This document shows, piece by piece, positions 26,652 through 35,429 of a stretch of 64,000 nucleotides of DNA. Positions within the stretch are counted from its first letter, which is position 1, and every line of letters begins with the position of its first letter. Source of the stretch: Pseudobdellovibrionaceae bacterium (lineage in GTDB: Bacteria; Bdellovibrionota; Bdellovibrionia; Bdellovibrionales; UBA1609); the NCBI GenBank assembly GCA_020635055.1, contig JACKAN010000010.1:1-64000 (forward strand). Direction: 5' to 3'. The notes under the pieces are model-generated. The model did not search any database. It was given only the letters and a program-made list of their open reading frames with translations, and had not been told where the DNA came from. Made by a program: the position numbers and the translations under genes.

Positions 26652-27227
26652 ATGGCTTTTACCCTACCTGAATTACCTTATTCTAACGATGCTCTCGCGC
26701 CTATTATTTCACCAGAAACCATAGAGTTTCATTACGGGAAACATCACAAATCCTACGTCGATAAACTTAACAGCTTAACTGAAGGCAGTGACTTGGCCAG
26801 CAAAAGCTTAGAGGAACTTATCAAAACTCAAAAGGGTGCTGTTTTTAATAATGCCGCTCAAATTTGGAATCATACTTTTTATTGGAACTGCTTAAAGCCT
26901 AAGGGCGGTGGCGAACCGACTGGGAAACTGGCAGAGGCCATCAATAAAAAATTCGGCTCTTTTAATAATTTTAAAACTCAATTTTCAGAAGCCGCAACTA
27001 CACAATTTGGCTCGGGTTGGGCATGGTTAACTAAGGACGTCCAAGGAAATCTGGAGATCACGAAAACTGGGAACGCTGATAACCCTATGACCTCTGGAAA
27101 AACCCCTCTATTAACTTGTGATGTATGGGAGCACGCCTACTATATTGATTACAGAAATGCTCGACCTAAATACGTTGAGGCTTTTTGGAGTATTGTTAAT
27201 TGGGACTTTGTTAGTAAACAGCTGTGA
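26652..27227 (+). CDS. sodB: Fe/Mn superoxide dismutase
   Basis: 191 residues covering the full family: PYSNDALAPIISPETIEFHYGKHHKSYVDKLN (His ligands) , then QIWNHTFYWNCL, FGSGWAWL and DVWEHAYYIDYRN with the Asp and His ligands. The QIWNHTFYW and AATTQFGSGWAWL blocks fit the iron type. It removes superoxide in the cytoplasm. AAAGGAG precedes the ATG. A hairpin at 27247-27289 likely ends the transcript. Confidence 0.95.
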   Translation: MAFTLPELPYSNDALAPIISPETIEFHYGKHHKSYVDKLNSLTEGSDLASKSLEELIKTQKGAVFNNAAQIWNHTFYWNCLKPKGGGEPTGKLAEAINKKFGSFNNFKTQFSEAATTQFGSGWAWLTKDVQGNLEITKTGNADNPMTSGKTPLLTCDVWEHAYYIDYRNARPKYVEAFWSIVNWDFVSKQL

Positions 27228-27246
27228 TTCACTAATTTATTTCTAA

Positions 27247-27289
27247 GTTTGCCTCTTTGTCATGGACTATGTATGGGCAAGGGGCAAAC
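27247..27289 (+). terminator. Hairpin downstream of sodB
   Basis: GTTTGCC...CTTTG pairs imperfectly with CAAGGGGCAAAC, 20 nt after the sodB stop. No T-run follows directly, so the call rests on position between convergent genes. Confidence 0.45.
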
Positions 27290-27298
27290 AGAACTTTA

Positions 27299-27745
27299 TT
27301 ATGAAAAATGTGAGGCTACTAAATTCAATCGGTCTTCCAGAATATTTTTCATATCTTGCCTAACCAATAAGTCATCAAGCAGATGTCCAATTAAGCCCAG
27401 GGGCAGTTGATACTCTACAATATCCGTTACAAGAGTCTCACTTCCCTCTACATCTTCAAAATTTTGTGTATGTATCCATTTACTGAACAAGCCATGAGTT
27501 TGTTTATAAGTTACCGATGTATTCTTTATGTAATTTAAAATTTTTAATTCAACAGGTTGAGCTAAACCAAAGCGTGACATTGTCATCTTATAAATGTTCC
27601 CCGACCTTAGCTCCTGTGGTACAACTTGCATCTCTACTTGTATGTGTTGACGCAATAAATCAGGCCAAGATTGGGGCGATAACATGTACTCAAAAACTTG
27701 AGATTTTGGAGCCATGATTCGACGTGAGCATTTAAATTGAGACAT
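27299..27745 (-). CDS. SRPBCC/START-like ligand-binding domain protein
   Basis: About 148 residues from the ATG at 27745. The start FKCSRRIMAPKSQVFEYMLSPQSWPDL fits the first helix and strand of polyketide cyclase / START-like (SRPBCC) domains, which bind hydrophobic ligands. The C-terminal helix (DDLLVRQDMKNILEDRLNL) also fits. No signal peptide. No operon partner reveals the ligand. Confidence 0.65.
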   Translation of the reverse strand: MSQFKCSRRIMAPKSQVFEYMLSPQSWPDLLRQHIQVEMQVVPQELRSGNIYKMTMSRFGLAQPVELKILNYIKNTSVTYKQTHGLFSKWIHTQNFEDVEGSETLVTDIVEYQLPLGLIGHLLDDLLVRQDMKNILEDRLNLVASHFS

Positions 27746-27798
27746 CGACTTATAATATATGGACTTATACTCTGAATACAAATAAAAATTAGTTTCTT

Positions 27799-28347
27799 AT
27801 GAATGTTGTGTTGCGAATTATTATATTTTTTTTATTGTTTACTTCTAAGGTCGAAGCCTCAAAGGTCTACAATGGAAGCCTCGTTCAGGCACAGCCCAAT
27901 CCTAAAATTCAACTTGATACTGGTGAATCCTATTGTTTGATAACAAATGACCCTTCACTCAAGGATGATGTCGCGAGACTCCTTCCTGGTGACACTTTGA
28001 AATTTCATGGCGAATTGCATTCGAAATGTTTAAGACTTATTGTGTTCGAACAAATCTTAATTTCTAATTTACTTGGCGTTTGGCAGTCCCATAATTGGTT
28101 GCTCTTTACTTTTTCTGAAGGAAATAAATTATTAATTGAAAACCCACTGCCTCATACTTCCCCAAATAGTTTATACAATTTTGCTTTATACCCTGGGTAC
28201 GGTGACTATTGGTCTATATTAATTTCTAACGAAAACGAAAGTCGAGTGGGTTTAATTAACATACTACAGGATCAACTATTTATAAAATTTATTGATAGCA
28301 CTCAGCCAGGAACCGAGGAACTGTTACAGCTCCATAAAATTCAATAA
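27799..28347 (+). CDS. Exported protein of unknown function
   Basis: 182 residues with a clear signal peptide (VVLRIIIFFLLFTSKVEA). The mature part is beta-rich with two cysteines near residues ~50 and ~80 (YCLIT, SKCLRL). No domain recognised. The gene ends 10 nt before the arginase-fold gene, so the two may be co-transcribed, though a secreted protein has no obvious role with the following enzymes. Confidence 0.6.
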   Translation: MNVVLRIIIFFLLFTSKVEASKVYNGSLVQAQPNPKIQLDTGESYCLITNDPSLKDDVARLLPGDTLKFHGELHSKCLRLIVFEQILISNLLGVWQSHNWLLFTFSEGNKLLIENPLPHTSPNSLYNFALYPGYGDYWSILISNENESRVGLINILQDQLFIKFIDSTQPGTEELLQLHKIQ

Positions 28348-28357
28348 GAGGTTACTA

Positions 28358-29287
28358 ATGACTTTTCTTCCTTGTCCAGAATCAAACATTCATAAACAAA
28401 ATGACCCAGAAGATTTGCGCATTGGTGATTTACTTAAAAAAGAATCATTGGAAAAATTTGATTTTGTTTTAGCGGGATACCCTGACGACGAGGGAATTAA
28501 ATTGAATGGAGGTCGCCCCGGGGCGGCTCAAGCTCCTAATGTGATTCGTCAAAAACTCACACGCATGACACCCAACCAGGACCCCTCACAGTTCAAAGCC
28601 TATTTTGATATTGGAAATCTATCTTTAGAAAGTGATTTAAATTTAAGGCATGAATTTGTAATTAAAGAAGGTAAAAAACATTTGTCCAATAAAAAAAAAT
28701 GGATTGGACTTGGAGGAGGGCATGATTACGCCTATGCCGACGGGGCCGCTTTTTTACAATGTTTTTCCACTCAGAAGCCTATTATTATAAATTTTGATGC
28801 CCACCTGGATGTTCGGCCCACCCACAAAGGTCTTACCAGCGGAACACCATTTTACCGCCTACTTAATGATTATTCTGATTTCGATTTTTACGAGATTGGT
28901 ATCCAAGAGGAATGCAATTCTCTAAAGCATCGTGATTGGTGCCAGAAAAAAGGTGGTAAAATTTTATTTTATAAAGATCTCTATAACTCTTTGGATACGC
29001 CCTTTAATAATTTTAAATCTTTCTTGAGCGAATTAACAAATAGCTCTCGCCCCACTTATTTGAGCGTCGACATTGATGCCTTTTCTTCAAGTTTTGCCAT
29101 GGGTTGCTCGCAATCCTGGCCCATGGGGATAATTCCCAATGATTTTCATAATTTCATGGATTTTCTTTTAAATCACTTAAACATTGTTTCTCTGGGGATT
29201 TACGAAGTCTCCCCCCCTTTGGATTTAGATGATAGGACTTCCAAGTTGGCCGCTCAAATAATATATAGGTATTTAGCTCATGGTTAA
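28358..29287 (+). CDS. Arginase/agmatinase-fold hydrolase (formimidoylglutamase-like)
   Basis: The ATG at 28358 has AAGAGG 7 nt upstream; a longer start would overlap the previous gene. The 309-residue protein carries the ureohydrolase metal motifs GGGHDYAY, NFDAHLDVRP and SVDIDAF. GGRPGAAQAPNVIR near the start is typical of formimidoylglutamase (HutG-type) members, which release formamide from an N-formimino amino acid. It overlaps the next gene by 8 nt and starts an operon with a PLP aldolase-like enzyme and tryptophan dioxygenase. The true substrate may therefore belong to tryptophan breakdown. Confidence 0.75.
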   Translation: MTFLPCPESNIHKQNDPEDLRIGDLLKKESLEKFDFVLAGYPDDEGIKLNGGRPGAAQAPNVIRQKLTRMTPNQDPSQFKAYFDIGNLSLESDLNLRHEFVIKEGKKHLSNKKKWIGLGGGHDYAYADGAAFLQCFSTQKPIIINFDAHLDVRPTHKGLTSGTPFYRLLNDYSDFDFYEIGIQEECNSLKHRDWCQKKGGKILFYKDLYNSLDTPFNNFKSFLSELTNSSRPTYLSVDIDAFSSSFAMGCSQSWPMGIIPNDFHNFMDFLLNHLNIVSLGIYEVSPPLDLDDRTSKLAAQIIYRYLAHG

Positions 29288-30311
29288 AAGTTTAGGTAGT
29301 GATAACCATTCCGGAATTCATCCTAAAATATTAGAATCATTGACTAAGGTCAATTACGGACATAGCCCGAGTTATGGCACCGATGACTTAACACAGGAAG
29401 TGAGAGCTCTTTTTAAAAACCAATTTGGTCCCAGCGCAGAAACTTTTTTTGTTTTCAATGGTACCGCGGCCAATGTTTTATCTATAAAAACTTTTTTAAA
29501 ATCTTATGAAAGCGTAATCTGTTCTGCGGATTCCCATTTGAACTTAGACGAATGCGGAGCGCCCGAAGCCATTGCCGGGTGTAAATTACTTCCCCTACCC
29601 TCCCCTGAAGGTAAAATTACAGTAGACCAATGTCGTGAAGCGCTTATCCGCGGCGGAGATCAGCATTATTCCCAAGCAAGAATGATTTCTATCACTCAGC
29701 CAACTGAGCTGGGAACACTTTATACATATGAAGAAATGAAATCCTTGGCGGTTTTTTGCAAAGAGAATCATCTTTACTTTCATATTGACGGAGCTCGCTT
29801 TATTCTTGCCGCCGCGCAGTTAAACAAAAGCTTTAAGGAATTGACCGAAGACATAGGCGTAGACGTACTTTCTTTTGGTGGCACCAAAAATGGACTGCTT
29901 TTTGGCGAGGCAGTTATTGTTTTCAACAAAGAGAAAACAAAAGATCTCAAATTTTTTCGCAAACAATGTTTACAGTTGCCATCTAAAATGCGATTTCTTT
30001 CGGCTCAATTTAAAGCTTTATTTACCAATGAATTATGGAAAGAAATTTCAATGAAAGAGTGCTCTATGGCCTTGTATTTAGCTGAAAAAATCAATTCGAT
30101 TAAAGAACTTGAAATTCTGTACAATGTTCAAGTCAATTCGGTGTTTGTAAAACTACCAAAGGCTTGGGTCAAACCTTTAAGGGAGTCCCATTTCTTTTAC
30201 ATTTGGAATGAAAACGACTGGAGTGCGCGGTGGATGATGTCTTTTGATATTGAAAAAAATGACATAGACCAATTTGTTGATAAAATTCTTGAACTCAAGG
30301 GGGGAGCATGA
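29280..30311 (+). CDS. PLP-dependent threonine aldolase-like / beta-eliminating lyase
   Basis: 343 residues of the fold-type I aldolase family: GSDNHSGIHPKILESL start, FVFNGTAANVL, then HIDGARFILAA and the PLP Lys in LSFGGTKNGLLFGE. L-threonine aldolases cleave threonine or allo-threonine to glycine and acetaldehyde. The gene overlaps the arginase-fold gene (8 nt) and the tryptophan dioxygenase gene (4 nt), an unexpected setting for a threonine enzyme. A lyase role on a kynurenine-type substrate is possible but only inferred. Confidence 0.8.
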   Translation: MVKSLGSDNHSGIHPKILESLTKVNYGHSPSYGTDDLTQEVRALFKNQFGPSAETFFVFNGTAANVLSIKTFLKSYESVICSADSHLNLDECGAPEAIAGCKLLPLPSPEGKITVDQCREALIRGGDQHYSQARMISITQPTELGTLYTYEEMKSLAVFCKENHLYFHIDGARFILAAAQLNKSFKELTEDIGVDVLSFGGTKNGLLFGEAVIVFNKEKTKDLKFFRKQCLQLPSKMRFLSAQFKALFTNELWKEISMKECSMALYLAEKINSIKELEILYNVQVNSVFVKLPKAWVKPLRESHFFYIWNENDWSARWMMSFDIEKNDIDQFVDKILELKGGA

Positions 30312-31408
30312 AATTAAAACCTATTAGTTACCACGATTATTTAAAGATAGACACTTTGCTTTCCTGTCAAAAATTGCGCAGTGAAGAAGCTAAAAGAACA
30401 GCTCATGATGAACATTTATTTATTATAGTTCATCAATGTTATGAACTTTGGTTTAAGCAAATACTTCAAGAGTTGAACTCTGCCATTTCGGTAATGAGTG
30501 CTCCTTCTATTGAAGAAAAAGACTTGGGCTTATTACTTTCACGACTGGAGCGTGTAACCCAAATTCAAAGGGTTATGGATCAACAAATTGATGTGCTCGA
30601 GACCATGACGCCCATGGATTTTTTAGAGTTTAGAGATTTACTCCTTCCTGCCTCTGGATTTCAAAGCTTACAATTTAAAATTTTTGAAAACAAAATGGGA
30701 CTAAGGTCAGAGCAAAGGATTGTTTACAACAATGCTCATTACACAGAACATTTTGATTCTGCACATCAAGATATTTTAAAGGCGGCAGAAGATGGTCCTT
30801 CACTTTTTACTTGCGTGGATCAATGGCTGGAGCGAACGCCATTTTTAACCGCTACTGATTTTAATTTTTGGGAAAGCTACAAGTCGGCTGTGGAAAAGAT
30901 GTTCCAACGGGAACATCAAATGATTAATGAAAACCCATTGTTAAATGAAGAATCTAAACAAAAAAATTATAAAATCATGGAAGAGTCTAAGGGTATTTTT
31001 GATGGGCTTTTTGATGAAGAAAAATTTAAAGAACTTAGAAAGCAAGGTTTTTGGCGACTGAGCCACAAATCTATTTTAGCTGCATTATTTATTCATCTCT
31101 ATAGGGATATGCCCATTTTACATTTACCTTTTAAACTTTTAACAACATTAAAGGACATTGACGAAAACCTCACTCATTGGCGCTATCGTCATGCTTTAAT
31201 GGTCATGCGAATGATTGGGACCAAGGTTGGAACAGGAGGTTCGTCGGGCGCAAAATACCTGAAGGATTCCACGGAGAAGCACAAAATATTTCAAGATTTT
31301 TTTCAATTAACTACTTTTTTTATTCCTCGTTCAGAATTACCAGAGTTGCCTCTGGAGTTTCAAAAGAAATTGGATTTTCACTACCACCAATTTCCTAAAA
31401 AAAATTAG
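30308..31408 (+). CDS. kynA: Tryptophan 2,3-dioxygenase
   Basis: 366 residues. The start has AHDEHLFIIVHQCYELWFKQILQEL, the heme-enzyme family block containing the distal His and substrate contacts, and the C-terminal half has YRHALMVMRMIGTKVGTGGSSG with the heme-ligand His. It opens the indole ring of tryptophan to N-formylkynurenine. Longer than the usual ~280 residues because of an insertion in the middle (about residues 150-230). Overlaps the PLP enzyme gene by ATGA. The formamidase that acts next is encoded at 35412-36053 beyond a mobile module. Confidence 0.93.
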   Translation: MKLKPISYHDYLKIDTLLSCQKLRSEEAKRTAHDEHLFIIVHQCYELWFKQILQELNSAISVMSAPSIEEKDLGLLLSRLERVTQIQRVMDQQIDVLETMTPMDFLEFRDLLLPASGFQSLQFKIFENKMGLRSEQRIVYNNAHYTEHFDSAHQDILKAAEDGPSLFTCVDQWLERTPFLTATDFNFWESYKSAVEKMFQREHQMINENPLLNEESKQKNYKIMEESKGIFDGLFDEEKFKELRKQGFWRLSHKSILAALFIHLYRDMPILHLPFKLLTTLKDIDENLTHWRYRHALMVMRMIGTKVGTGGSSGAKYLKDSTEKHKIFQDFFQLTTFFIPRSELPELPLEFQKKLDFHYHQFPKKN

Positions 31409-31411
31409 TGA

Positions 31412-32392
31412 TTAAAAACTGCCGATAATAGCCTCAAGTCGAGCAGCGACTCCTGGCTGAAAACTGAAATTGCGAGTTCGAGCCCAAGAACCAAAGGGGT
31501 TCAATTCAAAGTTAAGCCATTGCCAAAACACCCATGTTCGCAATGTTGTACCCAGCGTGTATGATTGAATGGCGACTGTTGGCTCACTCCCTCCAGAAGC
31601 GCTCAAATAATATGTCAAAGATCGTGATGAAGCTAAAATCTGAACTATGGAAATTCCGTTTTGAAAATCATATTGAGAACTTTCTTCGGTCCATCTGGCC
31701 ACATTGGTCTGATGAAACCAAAAATCTAAATTTAATCTGCGTACAAAGTTGAAGCCAGCATCATAAGCAGTTCCGCTAGATTTAAACCACTCACCGCCCT
31801 CTTGAAAACTCCACTCCCATAAACCCAAAGGAATTGACTGACGAGCTCTTAATTTAACGAAGGGATCCAAAGGGATTTTAAATTTTACTCCCGCATCTGT
31901 GTGAATATGTTCTCCTGCCTTTTGTTTGAAAACATAGCGAAGGGCTGCGCTGAAATCTGACTCTTTCACCGTTTTGTCTGCTTCTAATTCGGCATTTTCA
32001 AATTCTTCACCAGCTGTGTTTACAGAATCTTCGGTCAAAGTGTCTTTTAGGTTTTGTAAAACTAAATTAAATCGCTTTTGTGTGCGAGGTAAGACTAAGC
32101 GGGACTTGATTTGCATTTTGTACTGAACAGCTTCCCTCTCGGCCAAAACGGATGAAAAACGTAATTTCAAACTACTGTCTGGTTTTTCATCTTCAAACAA
32201 ATCAGAGCCCCAAATAGAGTCCAATTGTTGCGATAAACTCACAATTCCATCGGATAGACTTTTGTGTGAACGTTCAATTAAAGAAGAGGATTTAATTTCC
32301 ACCTCAGCCTTAGCCCCAGTCTCCTGAGCATAAGCCATCCAAAAAGGAGCCTGCAACAAAATAAAAAAAACAAGTAATTTCAACAACTTCAC
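31412..32392 (-). CDS. Putative outer-membrane beta-barrel protein
   Basis: A GTG start at 32392 gives a good signal peptide (KLLKLLVFFILLQAPFWMAYA). Extending the frame upstream would add GNLIGNLIGNLI, encoded by the 12-bp tandem repeat, and is not credible as original sequence. The mature 300 residues alternate polar and hydrophobic strands with many aromatics (WVFWQWLNFELNPFGSW) and end ARLEAIIGSF, a barrel-type C-terminal Phe. No family recognised. It converges on the tryptophan dioxygenase gene. Confidence 0.6.
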   Translation of the reverse strand: MKLLKLLVFFILLQAPFWMAYAQETGAKAEVEIKSSSLIERSHKSLSDGIVSLSQQLDSIWGSDLFEDEKPDSSLKLRFSSVLAEREAVQYKMQIKSRLVLPRTQKRFNLVLQNLKDTLTEDSVNTAGEEFENAELEADKTVKESDFSAALRYVFKQKAGEHIHTDAGVKFKIPLDPFVKLRARQSIPLGLWEWSFQEGGEWFKSSGTAYDAGFNFVRRLNLDFWFHQTNVARWTEESSQYDFQNGISIVQILASSRSLTYYLSASGGSEPTVAIQSYTLGTTLRTWVFWQWLNFELNPFGSWARTRNFSFQPGVAARLEAIIGSF

Positions 32393-32428
32393 AATAAGGT
32401 TCCCAATAAGGTTCCCAATAAGGTTCCC
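32393..32428 (-). repeat. 12-bp unit in three tandem copies
   Basis: AATAAGGTTCCC occurs at 32393-32404, 32405-32416 and 32417-32428. On the minus strand it reads GGGAACCTTATT, Gly-Asn-Leu-Ile, just before the GTG start of the barrel gene. The third copy is also the start of the 47-bp repeat. Confidence 0.9.
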
Positions 32429-32527
32429 GGTTAAATTTACGAGGTGCACATAGTCAAAATCCATACAATTATGGTGCCACAATAAGGTTCCCGGTTAAAT
32501 TTACGAGGTGCACATAGTCAAAATCCA
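32417..32527. repeat. Two direct copies of a 47-bp repeat beside the RAYT gene
   Basis: The same 47 bp (begins AATAAGGTTCCCGGTTAAAT) are at 32417-32463 and 32481-32527. Its first 22 bp recur inverted at 35408-35429, on the far side of the RAYT/IS module. RAYT enzymes are known to act on short repeats near their genes, so this is a candidate substrate. Confidence 0.85.
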
Positions 32528-32644
32528 GCGAGCAAGGGCGGAAGCTTTTCCTTCATTTTTATAGCATTTTTAAAATTTAGCCAAAACTGAATTGTGATTT
32601 AGTTAAGTTACTAATCGCAACTAGCTGAAAGTAGCAAGTCAACT

Positions 32645-33340
32645 TTAAAGTAATTTTGATTCGAGCCGATTGTCTTTTCGAGTAATTGGATCTTTTCGAA
32701 ATTTTAAGACTCCCTTTTTTAAAGCATTTCTCATTGACTCAAGATCACCGTCATCAGGAGGCGTGTTTAACCAATTTAAGTGGTTCGAAACACTCCCATT
32801 GAAAAGCAAATCATCTTCGGACATAGGAATGTTTTGTTGTGAAAACCCAAGCAGTCCGTGCAAGCTACTAAATGGATAATGTTCACATTTTGCAACTAAG
32901 CCTGCTCGCACTGGGTTTTGATAGACATACTTGTAGCAATTCAAAAAATAATGATATTTTTTTAAATTACACTTAAAATATCTACCAGCAAATGTCCGGT
33001 TAATTCGATTTCCCTTTCGATTGAGTTCACGACTCACTTCACGTTGAAAATAGGCCATACCATCGCTGATATTAATTTTTGGTGTAGATACCAAAAGATG
33101 ATAGTGATTGTTCATTAAAACAAAAGCGTGAATTTCAAAATCGAAGGCGTTTTTAAGAAAAAAAAGGTGATTTTCGAATGTATTCCAAACATCATCCATA
33201 CTAATGCTAAACCACTCTTTATTGATGGCTCTAGCGGTTATATGAAAAGGACCATTGGTGTTTGTGTCTACTTGTCCTGACTTCGTCGAATTTAAAATAG
33301 CTTCCAACAAAAACGTCCTTCTATTCAACTTTAGGTACAT
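32645..33340 (-). CDS. REP-associated tyrosine transposase (RAYT), 5' end replaced by IS
   Basis: Y1-type transposase: HUH motif in VLMNNHYHLLVST, and the catalytic helix region YKYVYQNPVRAGLV with a Tyr. These are hallmarks of RAYTs that process REP palindromes. Only codons from 33274 leftward are original. The first ~22 residues (to about NSTKSGQ) are read from the IS1634-family end inserted there. The original start is found beyond the IS at 35273 (MPRKQVDTNT). The chimeric frame is open but may not be functional. 231 residues as now read. Confidence 0.8.
   Translation of the reverse strand: MYLKLNRRTFLLEAILNSTKSGQVDTNTNGPFHITARAINKEWFSISMDDVWNTFENHLFFLKNAFDFEIHAFVLMNNHYHLLVSTPKINISDGMAYFQREVSRELNRKGNRINRTFAGRYFKCNLKKYHYFLNCYKYVYQNPVRAGLVAKCEHYPFSSLHGLLGFSQQNIPMSEDDLLFNGSVSNHLNWLNTPPDDGDLESMRNALKKGVLKFRKDPITRKDNRLESKLL
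33166..33274. repeat. 109-bp target duplication, left copy
   Basis: GGTGATTTTCGAATG...GTCTACTTG, identical to 35153-35261. It is part of the RAYT coding sequence and directly abuts the IS end at 33275. Confidence 0.9.
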
Positions 33341-35152
33341 TTAAAGTTGGAGATGATCTGTAGGGAACAAGGTAAAATACAGTTTGATTTGATTTTTTAT
33401 ATGTTTTTGTTTTACATGGTGAAATGTTTGTTAAAAAGGTTAAAAGAGCAGATGGCAAGACATCCGTTTTAATTGCTCAGTCCGTTCGTAATGGGAGTAA
33501 AGTCACTCATAAAACTGTACGAAGTTTAGGTACAGTTCAGAACGAAAGTGAGCTTGCTATTATTCTAAAATCAGCTACTGAAATCATAGCTCACCTTAAG
33601 GAAAAAGATCAGCCATTACTATCGGGTCTGGATCCGGTTGAGTTTTACACTAAACCTACATTAGATAGGCAAAAAATTCCTGATATTAAAGTAAATTTAT
33701 CATCACTTCAGGAGGAGGCGCGGTTAATTTGCGGATCTCAGGAAGTATTCGGACAAGTTTATACACAAATGAAGTTCGATAATATTTTGCAAACTAATTA
33801 TAAACCAGATAACTGGAACCAGGTGCTTAAACAAGCCGTCTTATCTCGCATATTAAACCCCGTAAGTAAGCTTAAAACTTCCGAGCAATTAGTGGACTAC
33901 CATGGAATCAATATATCGGTAAGTACGCTCTACCGCATGATGGATAAGGTTTTTGAAAATAAGGAGCATATTAAAGATATTGTTTTAAAAAACTCACTTG
34001 AGCTTTTAGATCATGAAATTGACGTTACGTTTTTTGATGTCACCACTTTACACTTTGAAAGTTTTAATGAAGATGACCTTAGAAGGTTTGGTTTTAGTAA
34101 GAACTGCCGGTTTAAAGAAACTCAAGTTGTATTGGCCCTACAAACGGCAAGAGGTGGAATACCTGTTGGCTATGAGCTGTATCCAGGCAACACCTACGAA
34201 GGCAGTACTCTAATTGATGCTGTTAAGAACCATAAAGAGAAGTTTAATTTAAAGAAAGTAGTTCTCGTCGCTGATCGGGCTATGTTTAACAGAAATAATT
34301 TAAATAAGATGGATGAATTGGGTGTTGAGTATGTGGTGGCGGCAAAGCTTAAAACATTACCAGCTCAAGTGAAAAATGAAATCTTAGAGTTTTCAAAAAA
34401 TAATACTAAAAAAGAATACTTAGTTATGGAGTCTAGTTACGAGCAGAGAAGACTTATTGTTAACTATTCGCCGGATAGGGCAAATAAGGATACTAAAGAT
34501 AGAGAGCGGCTAGTTGCTCGTTTAAAAAAGCAATTAGAAGAAGGAGAAAAGATAAAAGTAACTAAGTTAATTAAAAATCAGGGAACAAAGAAATATTTAA
34601 AAGTTAATACAGATAAAGTAAGTGCTGTACTAAATGAAGATAAAATACAAAGTGACTCTTTATGGGATGGGTTACACGGAATCATTACGAATGTAAAAGA
34701 CAGTTCATCAAAAGATTTAATCGATAGATATAAAGATTTGTGGCAGATAGAGGAGGCATTTAGAATTAATAAAACAGATTTAAAAATGCGTCCTATTTTT
34801 CATTGGAAAAAACAAAGAATCGAAGCGCATATTGCAATCTGCTATCTTGCCTTTAGTGTCATAGTACAAATTAGAGAAAACTTAAAAAGAGCTGGGATAA
34901 AATTAAGCGTAGATAAAATCCGGTATCAATTAACTAGAGTTCAAAAAAGTATTATGTTTGATCCCGAATCAAAAAGAAGATTTGTGATCCCCTCGAAATT
35001 AAATCCAATTCAACAAGGAATTTACCAAGCCCTCGGCATAAAACATCAAGAATCTGTTTATTTTATATAAGTCTCTAAAAATGTAGGGAACAAAGAAATC
35101 TGTAACTACTTGATATCACTCAATGACGCAAATCAAATCGACGAAGTCAGGA
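33275..35152 (+). mobile_element. IS1634-family insertion sequence, complete, 1878 bp
   Basis: The ends are inverted: TCCTGACTTCGTCGA at 33275-33289 and TCGACGAAGTCAGGA at 35138-35152. It is flanked by an exact 109-bp direct repeat (33166-33274 and 35153-35261). Very long, variable target duplications are an established trait of the IS1634/IS1549 group. It carries one transposase gene and has split a RAYT gene. Exact duplication and inverted ends suggest recent insertion. Confidence 0.92.
33424..35070 (+). CDS. IS1634-family DDE transposase
   Basis: 548 residues with the family start FVKKVKRADGKTSVLIAQS. Catalytic acidic residues are visible as DVTFFDVTTLHF (Asp), VLVADRAMFNRNN (Asp) and YKDLWQIEEAFRINKTDL (Glu in the Y-R-E-K region). 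It cuts and joins the element's ends. The frame is intact, so the enzyme may be active. It lies within inverted ends 33275-35152. Confidence 0.93.
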   Translation: MFVKKVKRADGKTSVLIAQSVRNGSKVTHKTVRSLGTVQNESELAIILKSATEIIAHLKEKDQPLLSGLDPVEFYTKPTLDRQKIPDIKVNLSSLQEEARLICGSQEVFGQVYTQMKFDNILQTNYKPDNWNQVLKQAVLSRILNPVSKLKTSEQLVDYHGINISVSTLYRMMDKVFENKEHIKDIVLKNSLELLDHEIDVTFFDVTTLHFESFNEDDLRRFGFSKNCRFKETQVVLALQTARGGIPVGYELYPGNTYEGSTLIDAVKNHKEKFNLKKVVLVADRAMFNRNNLNKMDELGVEYVVAAKLKTLPAQVKNEILEFSKNNTKKEYLVMESSYEQRRLIVNYSPDRANKDTKDRERLVARLKKQLEEGEKIKVTKLIKNQGTKKYLKVNTDKVSAVLNEDKIQSDSLWDGLHGIITNVKDSSSKDLIDRYKDLWQIEEAFRINKTDLKMRPIFHWKKQRIEAHIAICYLAFSVIVQIRENLKRAGIKLSVDKIRYQLTRVQKSIMFDPESKRRFVIPSKLNPIQQGIYQALGIKHQESVYFI

Positions 35153-35273
35153 GGTGATTTTCGAATGTATTCCAAACATCATCCATACTAATGCTAAACC
35201 ACTCTTTATTGATGGCTCTAGCGGTTATATGAAAAGGACCATTGGTGTTTGTGTCTACTTGTTTTCTAGGCAT
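35153..35273 (-). pseudogene. Displaced 5' end of the split RAYT gene
   Basis: On the minus strand an ATG at 35273 reads PRKQVDTNTNGPFHITARA and on through the right copy of the 109-bp duplication (35153-35261), then runs into the IS end. PRK near the start and FHITAR are typical RAYT beginnings. Joined to 32645-33274 it restores a complete RAYT gene. Confidence 0.85.
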
Positions 35274-35429
35274 CCAAGGAGAGACTGCAAGGTCTGGTTT
35301 TCGATAGACCCTTTCTGAATTGCAACTTAAGCCCGTTTTGAACGGTGCCTGGACTTAAGCTTGAGATTCGGATGGCCTTGGTCGAGCATTGACCCGCTGT
35401 GTATCGGAAATTTAACCGGGAACCTTATT
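35274..35429. repeat. Hairpin-rich RAYT flank ending in inverted 22-bp repeat
   Basis: Contains AAGGTCT...AGACC and CCGTT TTG AACGG hairpins, the kind of structured DNA found beside RAYT genes, and ends with AAATTTAACCGGGAACCTTATT at 35408-35429, the inverse of the repeat at 32417 and 32481. The last part also supplies the final codons of the formamidase gene. Confidence 0.6.

Noticed and set aside
32393..32482. N-terminal extension of the barrel protein with GNLI repeats
   Set aside because: It is encoded by the mobile-module repeat, and a GTG at 32392 gives a complete signal peptide.
32393..32527. Possible CRISPR-like repeat cluster
   Set aside because: Tandem 12-bp units and two 47-bp copies with a 17-bp gap do not form regular repeat-spacer units, and no cas genes are present.
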